Shown here one piece after another: positions 53,886 to 63,946 of a DNA stretch of 64,000 nt. The stretch comes from Ohtaekwangia koreensis (GTDB taxonomy: Bacteria; Bacteroidota; Bacteroidia; Cytophagales; Cyclobacteriaceae). A model generated the notes under the pieces. That model saw nothing but the letters and a program-made list of their open reading frames with translations. It was not told where the DNA came from and made no database searches. The stretch is from contig NZ_FUZU01000001.1 in NCBI RefSeq assembly GCF_900167975.1, positions 2,501,321 through 2,565,320 on the forward strand, read 5' to 3'. The stretch's first letter is position 1. Every line of letters begins with the position of its first letter. Position numbers and translations under genes: made by a program.

Positions 53886-56084
53886 ATGAGGCTATTCTAC
53901 TATTTGAGTCACAGAATGTTTATCCAGGTATCATGTGTTATCTTCTTTTTACTATTCAGCTTTTCTTTGATGGCACAGGATAGTTCAATGGATTCCACCT
54001 ATACCGATACACAATTGTACGACATGTCTCTTGAAGATCTGTTGAATTTGAAAATTACGACCGCATCCAAGCAGGAAGAAACAGTGCGCGATGCTCCTGG
54101 TATTGTTTCCATTGTAACCGCAAAGGAAATTGAATCTTACGGAGCAACCAATCTGGCAGAGGTGCTTGATCGGGTGGCAGGTATATATATGACCGGATCC
54201 TATACATTAACCAACAACCTTCCGGTAATGCGCGGTGAATCATCAGCACACTGGGCAACCAAGGTGTTGATATTGATTGATGGACGACCGTATAGAGATA
54301 GTTATCTTGGCGGCACACTCATGGCGGTTATGAATGCCTACCCATTAGAGGCTATTGAAAGACTGGAGATAATTCGTGGTCCCGGATCTGTATTGTATGG
54401 TACTAACGCTTTTACAGGTGTTATTAATATTATTTTGAAGCATGCCGGTAAAAACGAGTTTCGTATGAGTACGCGGTATGGAAGTTTCAATACAAGGCAG
54501 GCACAAGTATATTCCGGCATCAAGTATAAAGATCTGACGTTAGACGCAAGTGTAAATTTATATACTACGAATGGGTGGCAATTTACAGCGCGCGATGAAC
54601 GTGCGATTATTCGGAGTAAAACAGTACCGGTATTTGATTCGATTGTAAACCCTGCCCGAACAATCAATATGGATAGAAATGATGTAGGAGCTTCGTTGCG
54701 GGCAGATTACAAAGGCCTTACTGTTAATACATTTTTTGGACGTTCAAGCTGGCAAGCCATGAATAATGCATCGCAGTGGGTGGTGCCTGCCAATGCAGGG
54801 CCGAATCAAACACCAACCCGCTTCGAAGTATACTCCGACAAAGTGTTGGGAGATATAGGTTATAAAAAAGATATTACTTCGTTTTGGACGAGCTCGCTTA
54901 ACCTTACCTGGAACAGAACAAGGTTTGATTTAAGCCAGGCCGATTTTAAAAACAGGCCGGTAGTAACACTTGCCAATGACCTGCTGGCCGAGTGGTCTAA
55001 TACGATAGCGATAAGGAGTGATCTGAATGGAGTGATTGGTTTTATGCTTAATAACCAGCAGGGCTCTGCCAATGATGAAACGAAAAATGCTAATGGTACT
55101 GCATTTACACAGAACAAAGAGCAGCATAATGAAGATCCGTTTTACTATGTGCCGCACTGGAATGAAACCTGGTATAGTGGCTATGCACAGTTAAGTTATA
55201 CTCCTTTTGATTATCTGAGAGTAGTAGGGGGAGTACAAGCCAATAAAGTTACGGCACTTGATATGCACTACAGTCCGCGGATAGCTTTGATTCTGAAAAA
55301 TAATTCCGGATTTGGTGGTAAACTGTTATATGGAAGTGCATTCCGCTCAGCAACACCCGGTGGAGAAAAGGCAATCGATATACCGGGTGTTCTTCGCGGT
55401 AATCCGGATCTTTTACCAGAAGAGGTTAGTACATCCGAGGTTCAGGTCTTTATGGCTAAGCACAAGTTTGAGACATCAATAAATTATTTTAGAAGTGAAC
55501 AGTCAAACGAGATTGTACGAACTGCAGCCAATGACCCTGCCAACGAAATTGCCAATACACCACAGTATACTAACAGAGGCAGCAAGACATCCTACGGTAT
55601 TGAAGCCGAGGGTAAATTTTATTTCTCTTCACATTGGAACAGCATTGCTTCATTTGCATTTCAGCGTAGTAAAAATGATGCCGGGTATAAGAACTACGGA
55701 GGCACGCCACTATATATGGCAAAGCTCGGTGTAAACTATGAGAATGCCCGTGGTTTAGACGTAGCGGTATTTAATACCTTCTATAGTACAGGTGGGAATA
55801 TACATGCAAAGTTCTCGTCTGAAAATATACCCGCGAATTTTGCCGGTACACCAACCAATGCAAATCCTGTAATGAAACCGGTCTGTTACCTGACAGCAAA
55901 TGTGAAGCTGGAACTGCGTGAGTTTTGGCAGAACCCGGACGTTCCGAATGTAACTGTATTTTGTTATGGTGTAAACCTGCTGAATCAGAAAGTATATTAT
56001 CCGGAGTTTTCACGAAGAAATATTAACACATACCAGGGAAGGGCAGGGTTTAATATTCATGCAGGGTTGATGTTAAAAGTATAA
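53886..56084 (+). CDS. TonB-dependent receptor, copy B
   Basis: 732 residues, paralog of copy A over its full length, including LYDMSLEDLLNLKITTASKQ, IRGPGSVLYGTNAFTGVINI and the barrel end RRNINTYQGRAGFNIH. Signal peptide about 1-29. Unlike copy A it has no YfiR gene directly before it. The plug region differs in the loop after MRGES (SAHWATKVLILI versus TNAVWSTKVLVL), which may alter ligand choice. It ends at a bidirectional terminator. Confidence 0.93.
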   Translation: MRLFYYLSHRMFIQVSCVIFFLLFSFSLMAQDSSMDSTYTDTQLYDMSLEDLLNLKITTASKQEETVRDAPGIVSIVTAKEIESYGATNLAEVLDRVAGIYMTGSYTLTNNLPVMRGESSAHWATKVLILIDGRPYRDSYLGGTLMAVMNAYPLEAIERLEIIRGPGSVLYGTNAFTGVINIILKHAGKNEFRMSTRYGSFNTRQAQVYSGIKYKDLTLDASVNLYTTNGWQFTARDERAIIRSKTVPVFDSIVNPARTINMDRNDVGASLRADYKGLTVNTFFGRSSWQAMNNASQWVVPANAGPNQTPTRFEVYSDKVLGDIGYKKDITSFWTSSLNLTWNRTRFDLSQADFKNRPVVTLANDLLAEWSNTIAIRSDLNGVIGFMLNNQQGSANDETKNANGTAFTQNKEQHNEDPFYYVPHWNETWYSGYAQLSYTPFDYLRVVGGVQANKVTALDMHYSPRIALILKNNSGFGGKLLYGSAFRSATPGGEKAIDIPGVLRGNPDLLPEEVSTSEVQVFMAKHKFETSINYFRSEQSNEIVRTAANDPANEIANTPQYTNRGSKTSYGIEAEGKFYFSSHWNSIASFAFQRSKNDAGYKNYGGTPLYMAKLGVNYENARGLDVAVFNTFYSTGGNIHAKFSSENIPANFAGTPTNANPVMKPVCYLTANVKLELREFWQNPDVPNVTVFCYGVNLLNQKVYYPEFSRRNINTYQGRAGFNIHAGLMLKV

Positions 56085-56105
56085 ACGAAGTATATAGATC
56101 GCCAG

Positions 56106-56146
56106 CAAATAAAAAAGTCGGACTCACATCCGACTTTTTTTATTTG
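56106..56146. terminator. bidirectional terminator
   Basis: A near-perfect stem (AAAAAAGTCGGA / TCCGACTTTTTTT) with A-run and T-run on both sides, between the converging TonB receptor B and the ROK glucokinase gene. Confidence 0.9.
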
Positions 56147-56163
56147 TAAAGTTTTTACTTCGA

Positions 56164-57147
56164 TTAATATACTTCTTCTTTTAGTTGTTTATTGTCGAGA
56201 TAGTTCCATACCAGGCTGCTGGCGCCTAATATAGGAGCTGCCTGATTCTGTAAACCTGAAGGCAGAACTTTTACTTTGCCACGGAACAGAGGCATCAGGT
56301 TCGCCTCCATGTGTTTGATCGTTGGCTTGAAGATAAGATCTCCCGCTAGTGAAAGTCCACCGAATAAGAAGATTGCTTCCGGATCAGTGTGAACAACCGT
56401 TTCAGCGAGTTTCATTCCCAATATCCTTCCGGTATATTCAAAGGCTGCCAAAGCAACAACATCACCACGCACAGCGGCTTCTGTTATCATCTTGGTAGTA
56501 AGATTATCGAAACTTATACCACGAAGTTCACTTGGTTCAAGGTGATCTGCCAGTAATTTATATACCGTACGTTTTATACCCGTTGCCGATACATAGGTTT
56601 CGAGGCATCCACGTTTACCGCAGTTACAGAAACGTCCGGCAGGGTTTACGGAAGTATGTCCTACTTCACCTGCTATACCATGTTTACCATTGAGAAGATG
56701 TCCGTTGCATACAAAGCCGCTGCCTAAGCCGGTGCCCAGTGTAATAACAACAAAGTCTTTCATTCCTTTGGCAGAACCATATACCATTTCGCCAACCGCT
56801 GCAGCATTCGCATCGTTTGTTACAATGGCAGGAATATCAAACTCTTCCCTGAACATATCTGCCAGGGGAATGATGCCTTTCCACGGTAAATTGGTAGCAC
56901 GTTCAATCGTTCCTTTGTAATAGTTTCCGTTTGCTGCGCCTACACCTACGCCGATAAGTTTATGAGCAAACGAAATTGTTGCTGTAGCCTTACGAAGCGC
57001 TGCTGCCAGGCCGCCAAAGTAATCTTTGAACTCTTCGTACTCGGTAGTTGAAATGCTGCCCTGGAAAACAACATTGCCATCGCGATCAACGATACCATAT
57101 TTGGTATTCGTTCCTCCGATGTCGATTCCAATGGTTAGTTCTTTCAT
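56164..57147 (-). CDS. ROK-family glucokinase
   Basis: 327 residues. Phosphate motif DIGGTNTKYG (Asp9 onward), catalytic Asp112 in TNDANAAAVGE, His164 in GEVGHTSV, and the zinc motif Cys174-x-Cys176...Cys181 (CNCGKRGC). ROK kinases phosphorylate glucose, fructose or other hexoses. As the third gene of a pgi-pfkA-kinase operon with 39 bases to pfkA, glucokinase is the most likely job, feeding glucose-6-phosphate to Pgi. A regulator role is unlikely because there is no HTH. Confidence 0.93.
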   Translation of the reverse strand: MKELTIGIDIGGTNTKYGIVDRDGNVVFQGSISTTEYEEFKDYFGGLAAALRKATATISFAHKLIGVGVGAANGNYYKGTIERATNLPWKGIIPLADMFREEFDIPAIVTNDANAAAVGEMVYGSAKGMKDFVVITLGTGLGSGFVCNGHLLNGKHGIAGEVGHTSVNPAGRFCNCGKRGCLETYVSATGIKRTVYKLLADHLEPSELRGISFDNLTTKMITEAAVRGDVVALAAFEYTGRILGMKLAETVVHTDPEAIFLFGGLSLAGDLIFKPTIKHMEANLMPLFRGKVKVLPSGLQNQAAPILGASSLVWNYLDNKQLKEEVY

Positions 57148-57186
57148 GGTAAAATTTGAATTATTGATTGGTTTGGTTGGACTCTA

Positions 57187-58170
57187 TCAGATCGACAAGA
57201 TCTTTGCTATACGCATTGATTCTTCGTCAATTTCATGGTGATTCTGCATGATGATATCGAAATTATTATAAACAATCTTATTGTCCTTTATACCGACCAT
57301 CACATCACTTTTTCCATTCAATAAACCTTCTACAGCTGCTATACCCATACGACTCGCCAATACACGATCGAAGTATGTAGGAGCACCCCCACGCTGAAGG
57401 TGTCCGAGAACTGTAACTTTAATGTCGAAATATGAAGAGCGCTCCGCTACTTTCTTGGCCAGCGTATGCGCATCACCGATCTTCGATCCCTCGGCTACTA
57501 CAACAAGATTTGACTTCTTGCTGGTTTCTTCTCCTTCACCTAAAATTTTATATAGTTCCTCGAAGGACATAGTCTCTTCAGGTATAACGATTGCAGCTGC
57601 GCCTCCTGCTATACCACTGTTGATAGCGATATATCCGGAGTGTCTGCCCATTACTTCAATAAAGAAAAGGCGGTTGTGGGAAAGGGCCGTATCGCGGATT
57701 TTATCTATAGCTTCAACAGCGGTGTTGGTAGCTGTATCATAGCCGATGGTATAATCTGTACCTGACAAATCGTTGTCAATCGTTCCAGGTATACATATAG
57801 AAGGTATACCGAATTCCTGGTGGAATTTGTGAAGTCCTGTAAACGTACCATCACCACCGATAGCAATGAGTGAATCTATACCTTCACTTCTAAGTTTACC
57901 CAATGCTTTCAATCTACCTTCCGGTGTACGAAACTCTTTGCTGCGTGCTGACTTTAATACTGTTCCGCCACGCTGCAGGATGTTACCTACCCACCGTGCG
58001 TCCAGTTGTTCGAAGTCACCTTCAATCATCCCTTCATAACCACGCATTATACCTACGCATTCTGTCTTGTAATACGTACACGCACGTACTACTGCACGGA
58101 TGGCTGCGTTCATTCCCGGAGCATCGCCACCCGACGTGAACACCCCAATCTTCGAAATTTTATTGCTCAT
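57187..58170 (-). CDS. pfkA: 6-phosphofructokinase, ATP-dependent
   Basis: 327 residues. GGDAPGMNAAIRAVVR at 14-29, GGDGT at 105-109 (Gly at 108 points to ATP rather than pyrophosphate), PGTIDND at 128-134 with catalytic Asp132, and EVMGRHSGYIA. It converts fructose-6-phosphate to the 1,6-bisphosphate. It lies between pgi (59 bases upstream) and the ROK kinase, forming a compact upper-glycolysis operon. Confidence 0.97.
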   Translation of the reverse strand: MSNKISKIGVFTSGGDAPGMNAAIRAVVRACTYYKTECVGIMRGYEGMIEGDFEQLDARWVGNILQRGGTVLKSARSKEFRTPEGRLKALGKLRSEGIDSLIAIGGDGTFTGLHKFHQEFGIPSICIPGTIDNDLSGTDYTIGYDTATNTAVEAIDKIRDTALSHNRLFFIEVMGRHSGYIAINSGIAGGAAAIVIPEETMSFEELYKILGEGEETSKKSNLVVVAEGSKIGDAHTLAKKVAERSSYFDIKVTVLGHLQRGGAPTYFDRVLASRMGIAAVEGLLNGKSDVMVGIKDNKIVYNNFDIIMQNHHEIDEESMRIAKILSI

Positions 58171-58229
58171 CTGGTTGAAAAATCCATCAAAAATAATGTA
58201 CTGTTAATATTTTACAATCAATTAGTTTA

Positions 58230-59882
58230 TCATTCCGATTTCAATCGTTTGAAATAATTGATTAACCCGTTTGTAGAAGAATCGTGAGAAGTGATTTCTT
58301 CGGTTGTCGTGAGTTCCGGAAGTATTTTCTTAGCCAAAACTTTTCCGAGTTCAACACCCCACTGATCAAAGCTGAAGATGTTCCAAATGATCCCCTGGGC
58401 AAAAATCTTATGCTCGTATAAAGCGATCAAACTTCCCAACGTTTCAGGAGTCAGTTTTTTGAAGAGTATACTGTTGCTGGGTCTGTTCCCTTCGAACACA
58501 CGGAAAGGAGCATGAAATGCAATAGAATCTTTATCGAGTCCTGCTTTAGCAAGTTCTTGTTCAACTTCTTCACGCGTCCTGCCGCGCATCAGTGCTTCGG
58601 TTTGTGCGAAGTAATTGGAAAGTAATTTATCGTGATGATCGCTGATCGGATTCTGACTGATAGCCGGAGCTATAAAATCGCAAGGTATAAGTTTAGTGCC
58701 TTGATGTATGAGTTGATAAAAAGCATGTTGACCATTTGTACCCGGCTCACCCCAGATAACAGGGCCCGTCTGATACGTTACAGGCTCACCATTGCGATCA
58801 ACAGACTTACCATTACTCTCCATATTGCCTTGCTGAAAATAGGCAGCGAAGCGATGCAGGTATTGATCGTACGGTAAAATTGCTTCAGATGCAGCACCGA
58901 AGAAGTTATTATACCAGATGCCGATGAGGGCAAGTATGACCGGTATATTTGTTTCGAACGGTTCATTCTTGAAATGATTATCGACAGCGTGTGCGCCACT
59001 CAATAGCTTTTCAAAATTTTCAAAGCCAATGGTACAAACAATGGATAGCCCTATAGATGACCACAATGAATAACGACCACCTACCCAATCCCAGAATACA
59101 AACATATTCTCAGGTGCTATACCAAACTTGGTTACTTCTTTTTGATTGGTAGATACAGCAACAAAGTGTTTTGCAACTTCACCTTTACCTCCGGTTTTTT
59201 CAAGGAACCATGTGCGTGCTGATTCAGCATTCGTCATCGTCTCTTGTGTGGTGAAAGTTTTGGATGCTATAATAAACAAAGTCGTTTCAGGATTAACACG
59301 CTTTAGCGTCTCTGCTATATGTGTTCCATCTACGTTGGATACAAAATGAGGTGTGATGTTTTTCCAATAGGGGCGAAGCGCTTCTGTTACCATATAGGGA
59401 CCGAGGTCAGATCCTCCTATGCCGATGTTGACAACATCCGTGATCGTCTTGCCAGAAAATCCTTTCCATGTCCCATTGTGAAGATTAGTGGAAAAGTTTT
59501 TCATCTGATCCAACACCTTGTTAACATCCTGCATGATATCAGCATCATCAACCAGGATAGGAGTGTTGGCGCGATTACGCAAGGCTATATGTAGCACCGA
59601 ACGGCCTTCCGTTTGGTTTATAGCCTCACCACGAAACAAGGCATCGATAGCATCTTTCAATTCTACTTCGCGTGCTAATGAAATCAATTCCTTAATGACT
59701 TCTTCGTTGATTATGTTCTTGGAATAATCGACCAGTATATCATTGAACTGTGTGTGAAACTTTTCAAAGCGACTGGGATCTTCGTCAAACATTTCGCGCA
59801 TGGGGGTTGCCTGCATCGTTAGAAAAAGCATTTCAAGTCTTTGCCAGGCTGCGGTTTCTGTTGGATTCTGGTTTGGTAACAT
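58230..59882 (-). CDS. pgi: glucose-6-phosphate isomerase
   Basis: 550 residues. Signature regions: [56 protein letters not shown], and the catalytic-base stretch [19 protein letters not shown]. It interconverts glucose-6-phosphate and fructose-6-phosphate. It heads the pgi-pfkA-ROK operon; the tex terminator lies upstream. Confidence 0.97.
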   Translation of the reverse strand: MLPNQNPTETAAWQRLEMLFLTMQATPMREMFDEDPSRFEKFHTQFNDILVDYSKNIINEEVIKELISLAREVELKDAIDALFRGEAINQTEGRSVLHIALRNRANTPILVDDADIMQDVNKVLDQMKNFSTNLHNGTWKGFSGKTITDVVNIGIGGSDLGPYMVTEALRPYWKNITPHFVSNVDGTHIAETLKRVNPETTLFIIASKTFTTQETMTNAESARTWFLEKTGGKGEVAKHFVAVSTNQKEVTKFGIAPENMFVFWDWVGGRYSLWSSIGLSIVCTIGFENFEKLLSGAHAVDNHFKNEPFETNIPVILALIGIWYNNFFGAASEAILPYDQYLHRFAAYFQQGNMESNGKSVDRNGEPVTYQTGPVIWGEPGTNGQHAFYQLIHQGTKLIPCDFIAPAISQNPISDHHDKLLSNYFAQTEALMRGRTREEVEQELAKAGLDKDSIAFHAPFRVFEGNRPSNSILFKKLTPETLGSLIALYEHKIFAQGIIWNIFSFDQWGVELGKVLAKKILPELTTTEEITSHDSSTNGLINYFKRLKSE

Positions 59883-59991
59883 AAGTAAAAAATTAAGGAT
59901 GTGCGAAGATAGAGTTTATCGTCAGAAAGCGAAAAATAGCGCAACGATCAACGCTTTCAATAGAAGTTAAAATCAAAAAACGAAAGGGCTA

Positions 59992-60049
59992 AAGCGTAAA
60001 AGCCCGAAGCATAAAGTCATAGTAACTTTTGCTTCAGGCTTTTACGCTT
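59992..60049 (-). terminator. terminator of tex
   Basis: A very long stem: AAGCGTAAAAGCC and GGCTTTTACGCTT (13 perfect pairs) extended by GAAGCA / TGCTTC and AAAGT / ACTTT across one mismatch and a bulge. On the minus strand it is followed by CGTTTTTTGATTTT. Confidence 0.88.
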
Positions 60050-60081
60050 ACTTTATACTTCTGATTTGAAGCATTAAGCTT

Positions 60082-62364
60082 TTATTTCTTAAACTTACTC
60101 ACCAGCATGGCGAGCTTCTCTTCCATGCTTACCTCTTTCTCTTTTTCCTTTTCTTTCGGCTTATCTTTTTTGCCTCGTGATGGAGACGTTCCGGCCGAAG
60201 GTTGAGGTTGATCAGCAAATGGATTACTCTTCATGGAAAGTCCGATACGCTTGCGAGGTACATCGACCTCAACAACAGTAACTTTTACTTTCTGTTGAAC
60301 TGTAACAACCTCCTTGGGGTCTTTAATAAATTTATCAGACAAGTGACTGATGTGTACCAGTCCATCCTGGTGAACACCGATATCGACAAACGCACCAAAG
60401 TTGGTTACGTTCGTAACAATACCTGGAAGTGACATTCCGATTTTCAGATCTGCTATTGAATTTACACCATCCGTGAAACTGAAGATCTCGAATACTTGTC
60501 GTGGGTCACGTCCGGGTTTTTCAAGTTCGGTAAGTATATCTGTCAACGTAGGCAGACCAACTTTTTCTGTTACATATTTTTTAAGATCAAGTTGCTTGCG
60601 CAGCTCCCCACTGCTCATCAGATCTTTTACGGAGCAGCCCAGGTCACTGGCCATTTGCTGAACGATAGGATAACTCTCTGGGTGAACAGCACTGGCGTCA
60701 AGGGGATTCTCTGCTTCGCGGATGCGTAAGAAACCAGCCGCTTGTTCAAAAACTTTTTCACCAAGACGTGATACTTTCATCAATGATTCGCGGCTCTTGA
60801 ATGGTCCGTTTTGATTTCTATACTCAACGATGTTCTTGGCTAATGATGAACTTAATCCGGAAACATAGGAGAGGAGTTCTTTACTCGCGGTGTTTACTTC
60901 AACACCTACAGAGTTCACGCAACTCATCACTACATCATCCAAACCTTGCTTTAGTTTTGTCTGCTCAACATCGTGTTGATACTGACCTACACCAATTGAT
61001 TTAGGATCGATCTTTACCAGTTCGGCCAATGGATCAGTGAGTCGTCTTCCAATAGAAACAGCGCCACGTACAGTAACATCTTTATCCGGGAATTCATCGC
61101 GGGCAACTTCAGAAGCAGAATATACCGAAGCACCACTTTCATTCACCATGACAATGATGATCTTATTGTTGAGGCCTATAGCTTTGGCGAAAGCTTCGGT
61201 CTCACGACCAGCTGTTCCGTTTCCGATAGCAATGGCCTCTATATCATACTTCTCACAAAGCATTTTAATGAGCGCCGCAGACTTTGCAGTTTCACGTTGA
61301 GGTTCGTGTGGGTATATAACATCGTGATGTAATAATTTACCCTGACGATCGAGGCATACTACTTTACATCCTGTTCTGAATCCGGGATCCAAAGCAAGTA
61401 CATTTTTTTGTCCGAGGGGTGCAGCCAGCAACAGCTCTTTCAGATTGGAAGCGAATACTTTGATGGCTTCTTCATCAGCCTTCATCTTCGACTCCATACG
61501 TACCTCCGTTTCCAGTGAAGGACGAAGCAGGCGTTTATAACTATCTTTTATAGCGAGCTTCACTTGTTCAGTCGCTGCATTTTCACTCTTCACATATTGA
61601 CGCTCCATTGAACTGATAGCCAGTTCTTCCGGAGGATATATATCCAGCGCAAGTATACCTTCTTTCTCGCCTCTGCGCATGGCAAGCAAGCGGTGTGAAG
61701 GAGTCTTGGATATAGGCTCACTCCACTCAAAGTAATCTTTGAACTTTTGTCCTTCTGTTTCTTTACCTTTTAGTACGCGCGATTCCACGAGACCTTCAGT
61801 CCAGAAAATTTCACGGACATTTTTACGAGTGTCCGGATTTTCACTTACCCATTCAGCAATGATATCGCGTGCGCCATCCAAAGCTTCCTCCAACGTAGCG
61901 ACACCTTTCTCTGTATCGATAAATGATTTCGAGAACTCTTCGAGATCAAATTTCTCCTGATCGAACAATCGCTGTGCGAGTGGCTCAAGTCCTTTCTCTT
62001 TAGCAGCACTGGCTCTCGTTTTACGCTTCGGTTTATACGGAAGGTAAATATCTTCCAGTTCGGCCAGCGTTTCTGCTGTCACGATCGAAGACATCAGGTC
62101 CGGAGTAAGCTTGCCTTGTTTTTCAATGGAGCTGATAACGGCCTCCCTGCGTTTATCCAGTTCGCGTAGTTGTTCAATGCGGTCACGGATATTGGCAATC
62201 ATTACCTCATCCATGCTGCCGGTCATTTCCTTCCGGTAGCGCGATATAAAAGGAATGGTGGCACCTTCAGCCAAAAGGTCACCAACAGCTTTGACATTCT
62301 TAAGGGGTTGCGAGAACTCTTTTGCTATCTGTTCAACCCACCGTACGAGATTCTCTTGTTCCAT
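60082..62364 (-). CDS. tex: Tex-family S1 RNA-binding transcription accessory protein
   Basis: The ATG at 62364 gives 760 residues (MEQENLVRWVEQIAKEF); 16 upstream in-frame residues are excluded because a full promoter lies at 62383-62412. Order: N-terminal Tex helical domain (ATIPFISRYRKEMTGSMDEV), YqgF-like RNase-H fold (LALDPGFRTGCKVVCLD), helix-hairpin-helix region (SVGVEVNTASKELLSYVSG), and an S1 domain (GMSLPGIVTNVTNFGAFVDI, DGLVHISHLS). The C-terminal tail is Lys/Glu-rich. Role: nucleic-acid binding in transcription; a housekeeping gene. Confidence 0.96.
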   Translation of the reverse strand: MEQENLVRWVEQIAKEFSQPLKNVKAVGDLLAEGATIPFISRYRKEMTGSMDEVMIANIRDRIEQLRELDKRREAVISSIEKQGKLTPDLMSSIVTAETLAELEDIYLPYKPKRKTRASAAKEKGLEPLAQRLFDQEKFDLEEFSKSFIDTEKGVATLEEALDGARDIIAEWVSENPDTRKNVREIFWTEGLVESRVLKGKETEGQKFKDYFEWSEPISKTPSHRLLAMRRGEKEGILALDIYPPEELAISSMERQYVKSENAATEQVKLAIKDSYKRLLRPSLETEVRMESKMKADEEAIKVFASNLKELLLAAPLGQKNVLALDPGFRTGCKVVCLDRQGKLLHHDVIYPHEPQRETAKSAALIKMLCEKYDIEAIAIGNGTAGRETEAFAKAIGLNNKIIIVMVNESGASVYSASEVARDEFPDKDVTVRGAVSIGRRLTDPLAELVKIDPKSIGVGQYQHDVEQTKLKQGLDDVVMSCVNSVGVEVNTASKELLSYVSGLSSSLAKNIVEYRNQNGPFKSRESLMKVSRLGEKVFEQAAGFLRIREAENPLDASAVHPESYPIVQQMASDLGCSVKDLMSSGELRKQLDLKKYVTEKVGLPTLTDILTELEKPGRDPRQVFEIFSFTDGVNSIADLKIGMSLPGIVTNVTNFGAFVDIGVHQDGLVHISHLSDKFIKDPKEVVTVQQKVKVTVVEVDVPRKRIGLSMKSNPFADQPQPSAGTSPSRGKKDKPKEKEKEKEVSMEEKLAMLVSKFKK

Positions 62365-62382
62365 AAATTTTAAACAGGTCGG

Positions 62383-62412
62383 CAAAAATAGAAGAAGGAA
62401 TGTAACCTGCAA
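62383..62412 (-). promoter_or_regulatory. tex promoter
   Basis: On the minus strand TTG (62412-62410), exactly 19-base spacer, TATTTTTG (62390-62383). It matches the Bacteroidota consensus perfectly and sits 18 bases before the tex ATG, fixing the start. Confidence 0.75.
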
Positions 62413-62442
62413 TACGTATTTTTATCTGTATTTAGTTTGAAT

Positions 62443-62874
62443 ATGATACGGAAGAACATAGCCCTTGTGGCTCACGACAATAAGAAGAAAGAGTTAATTG
62501 AATGGTCGAAGCAACATCGTGACAGTATGGAGAACTTTGATATCTATGCTACAGGAACAACCGGCAGATTGCTCGAACAGGAATTGAAGTTGCCCATCAG
62601 AATGTTGCACAGCGGACCGCTTGGAGGCGACCAGCAGATTGGCTCGCTGATCTCGGAAGGAAAGATTGATGCTCTTGTTTTTTTCTGGGATCCGATGGAG
62701 CCACTGCCGCACGATCAGGATATAAAAGCGTTACTTCGAATTGCGACCGTGTGGAATATACCCATTGCCTGTAACCGGTCTACCGCAGATCTTTTATTTT
62801 CCACGCCCGTTCTTTTAAGAGATTATGAGCGCTTGAAACCGGATTTTTCTGAATATGAAAACCGGAAGCTGTAA
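62443..62874 (+). CDS. mgsA: methylglyoxal synthase
   Basis: The ATG at 62443 gives 143 residues (MIRKNIALVAHDNKK); a TTG two codons earlier is less likely. Active-site pieces: His11, the phosphate-binding ATGTTG (36-41), LHSGPLGGDQQIG with catalytic Asp63, and PHDQDIKALLR (His90, Asp91). It converts dihydroxyacetone phosphate to methylglyoxal, a bypass that frees phosphate when upper glycolysis overflows. It diverges from tex and lies close to the glycolytic operon. Confidence 0.96.
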   Translation: MIRKNIALVAHDNKKKELIEWSKQHRDSMENFDIYATGTTGRLLEQELKLPIRMLHSGPLGGDQQIGSLISEGKIDALVFFWDPMEPLPHDQDIKALLRIATVWNIPIACNRSTADLLFSTPVLLRDYERLKPDFSEYENRKL

Positions 62875-62893
62875 TTATTATTTTCGAGAGTTC

Positions 62894-62923
62894 TTGAAAA
62901 TTTAATACAACGTTGTAAGTTTG
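62894..62923 (+). promoter_or_regulatory. tRNA promoter
   Basis: TTG (62894-62896), exactly 19-base spacer, TAAGTTTG (62916-62923), a perfect match to TTG-N19-TAnnTTTG. The tRNA begins 63 bases after it. Confidence 0.8.
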
Positions 62924-62986
62924 CGCTCCCATTTACAAAGCGTTGCCAGGAATGGCATGGTTTCTAAGTGGTGCGATAATAGAAAT

Positions 62987-63060
62987 GGCGCGGTAGCTCA
63001 GGTGGTTAGAGCGTTGGATTCATAACCCAAAGGTCGGGGGTTCAACTCCCCCCCGCGCTA
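62987..63060 (+). tRNA. tRNA with CAT anticodon (Met elongator most likely)
   Basis: Acceptor GGCGCGG (62987-62993) pairs with CCGCGCT (63053-63059; first pair G-T), discriminator A at 63060. D-stem GCTC / GAGC, anticodon CAT at 63021-63023 in loop TTCATAA, T-arm GGGGG-TTCAACT-CCCCC. The anticodon stem lacks the three G-C pairs of initiator tRNA and has an A-C mismatch next to the loop. It is therefore elongator Met, or Ile2 if the C is modified to lysidine. CCA is not encoded. Confidence 0.95.
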
Positions 63061-63069
63061 CACAACATC

Positions 63070-63107
63070 AAAAAGCCTGAAATCTTAAAGATTTCAGGCT
63101 TTTTTTG
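63070..63107 (+). terminator. terminator after the tRNA
   Basis: AAAAAGCCTGAAATCTT pairs with AAGATTTCAGGCTTTTT, ending in a T-run. Strong and placed ten bases after the tRNA. Confidence 0.92.
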
Positions 63108-63946
63108 GTTCGAAGTGATCCTGTTCGGTTCATTACGACCTCAAAATTCTCATAATTTCAAGGTTTCTCAATTTGACTAATCAAGCGTGTTCGAACCTCT
63201 CAATCCGTTATGACTATAAATCGATTCGAGTATAGCGCAGGGCGAATATTTACCTTGCAAAAAAGTATTCGGAGTAGAAAAATGTTATTGTGTCCTAAGA
63301 ATATATCTCACAGGCAACATCATTACGCTATATATGTATAGTCGTCTATTGCATATCCTTTGTTTAAACGAGGTATACATTATAGATGGATAATTCGTCT
63401 TTGGAGGAACTGTTTTTGTTTAAACAAAATAGCAAATTGAGTGACCCATTTTGATGAGCACATGGTACACTTTAAATGAGTAAATCTTACTGACGGAACA
63501 AATAATGCATATGCCGTATCGATTTTCGCGACTGGTATATGTATAGCAACTCTTTTACTTGAGTGTCAAGAGTGCTCTAACTTTCACCTGCAATAACGAT
63601 AAATTGACTTGTAATAGGTGTCTTGATTATGATCGGCACCTAGAAATTCTTATTGTGGGATATATTCTTTGTAGAATAATTCTTTTTAGAAAGCTGTTTA
63701 CTATGAAGCAAATGCCAGGTTCGTTAGAATTATACGCGGAGGTTTTGTTAACTACTGTATTTAAGTACAGCAAGTGAGGTGTTAATTTAACACAATATTT
63801 AGTAGTGTTTTATTTAATATTTGTATATCCTATAAATTAGGTATATATATAAATGCTGATGAGCAGTGTGTATATAGGTAATTTTACCATAAATTTAGGG
63901 TTCTGAAACCTATTTTTCACCCTTGAACCCTTAAATATAAAACTAA
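63108..63946. other. AT-rich non-coding region
   Basis: No gene is supported; a 72-codon frame at 63559 has no start context or family look. A 16-base perfect palindrome TTTTGTTTAAACAAAA lies at 63414-63429, and its core TTTGTTTAAAC also occurs at 63359-63369. The last 150 bases are very AT-rich, as expected for a promoter region before the partial gene. Confidence 0.5.

Noticed and set aside
63559..63777. 72-codon frame in the terminal AT-rich region
   Set aside because: TTG start, no upstream promoter or family features, unusual Cys-rich composition; most likely chance.
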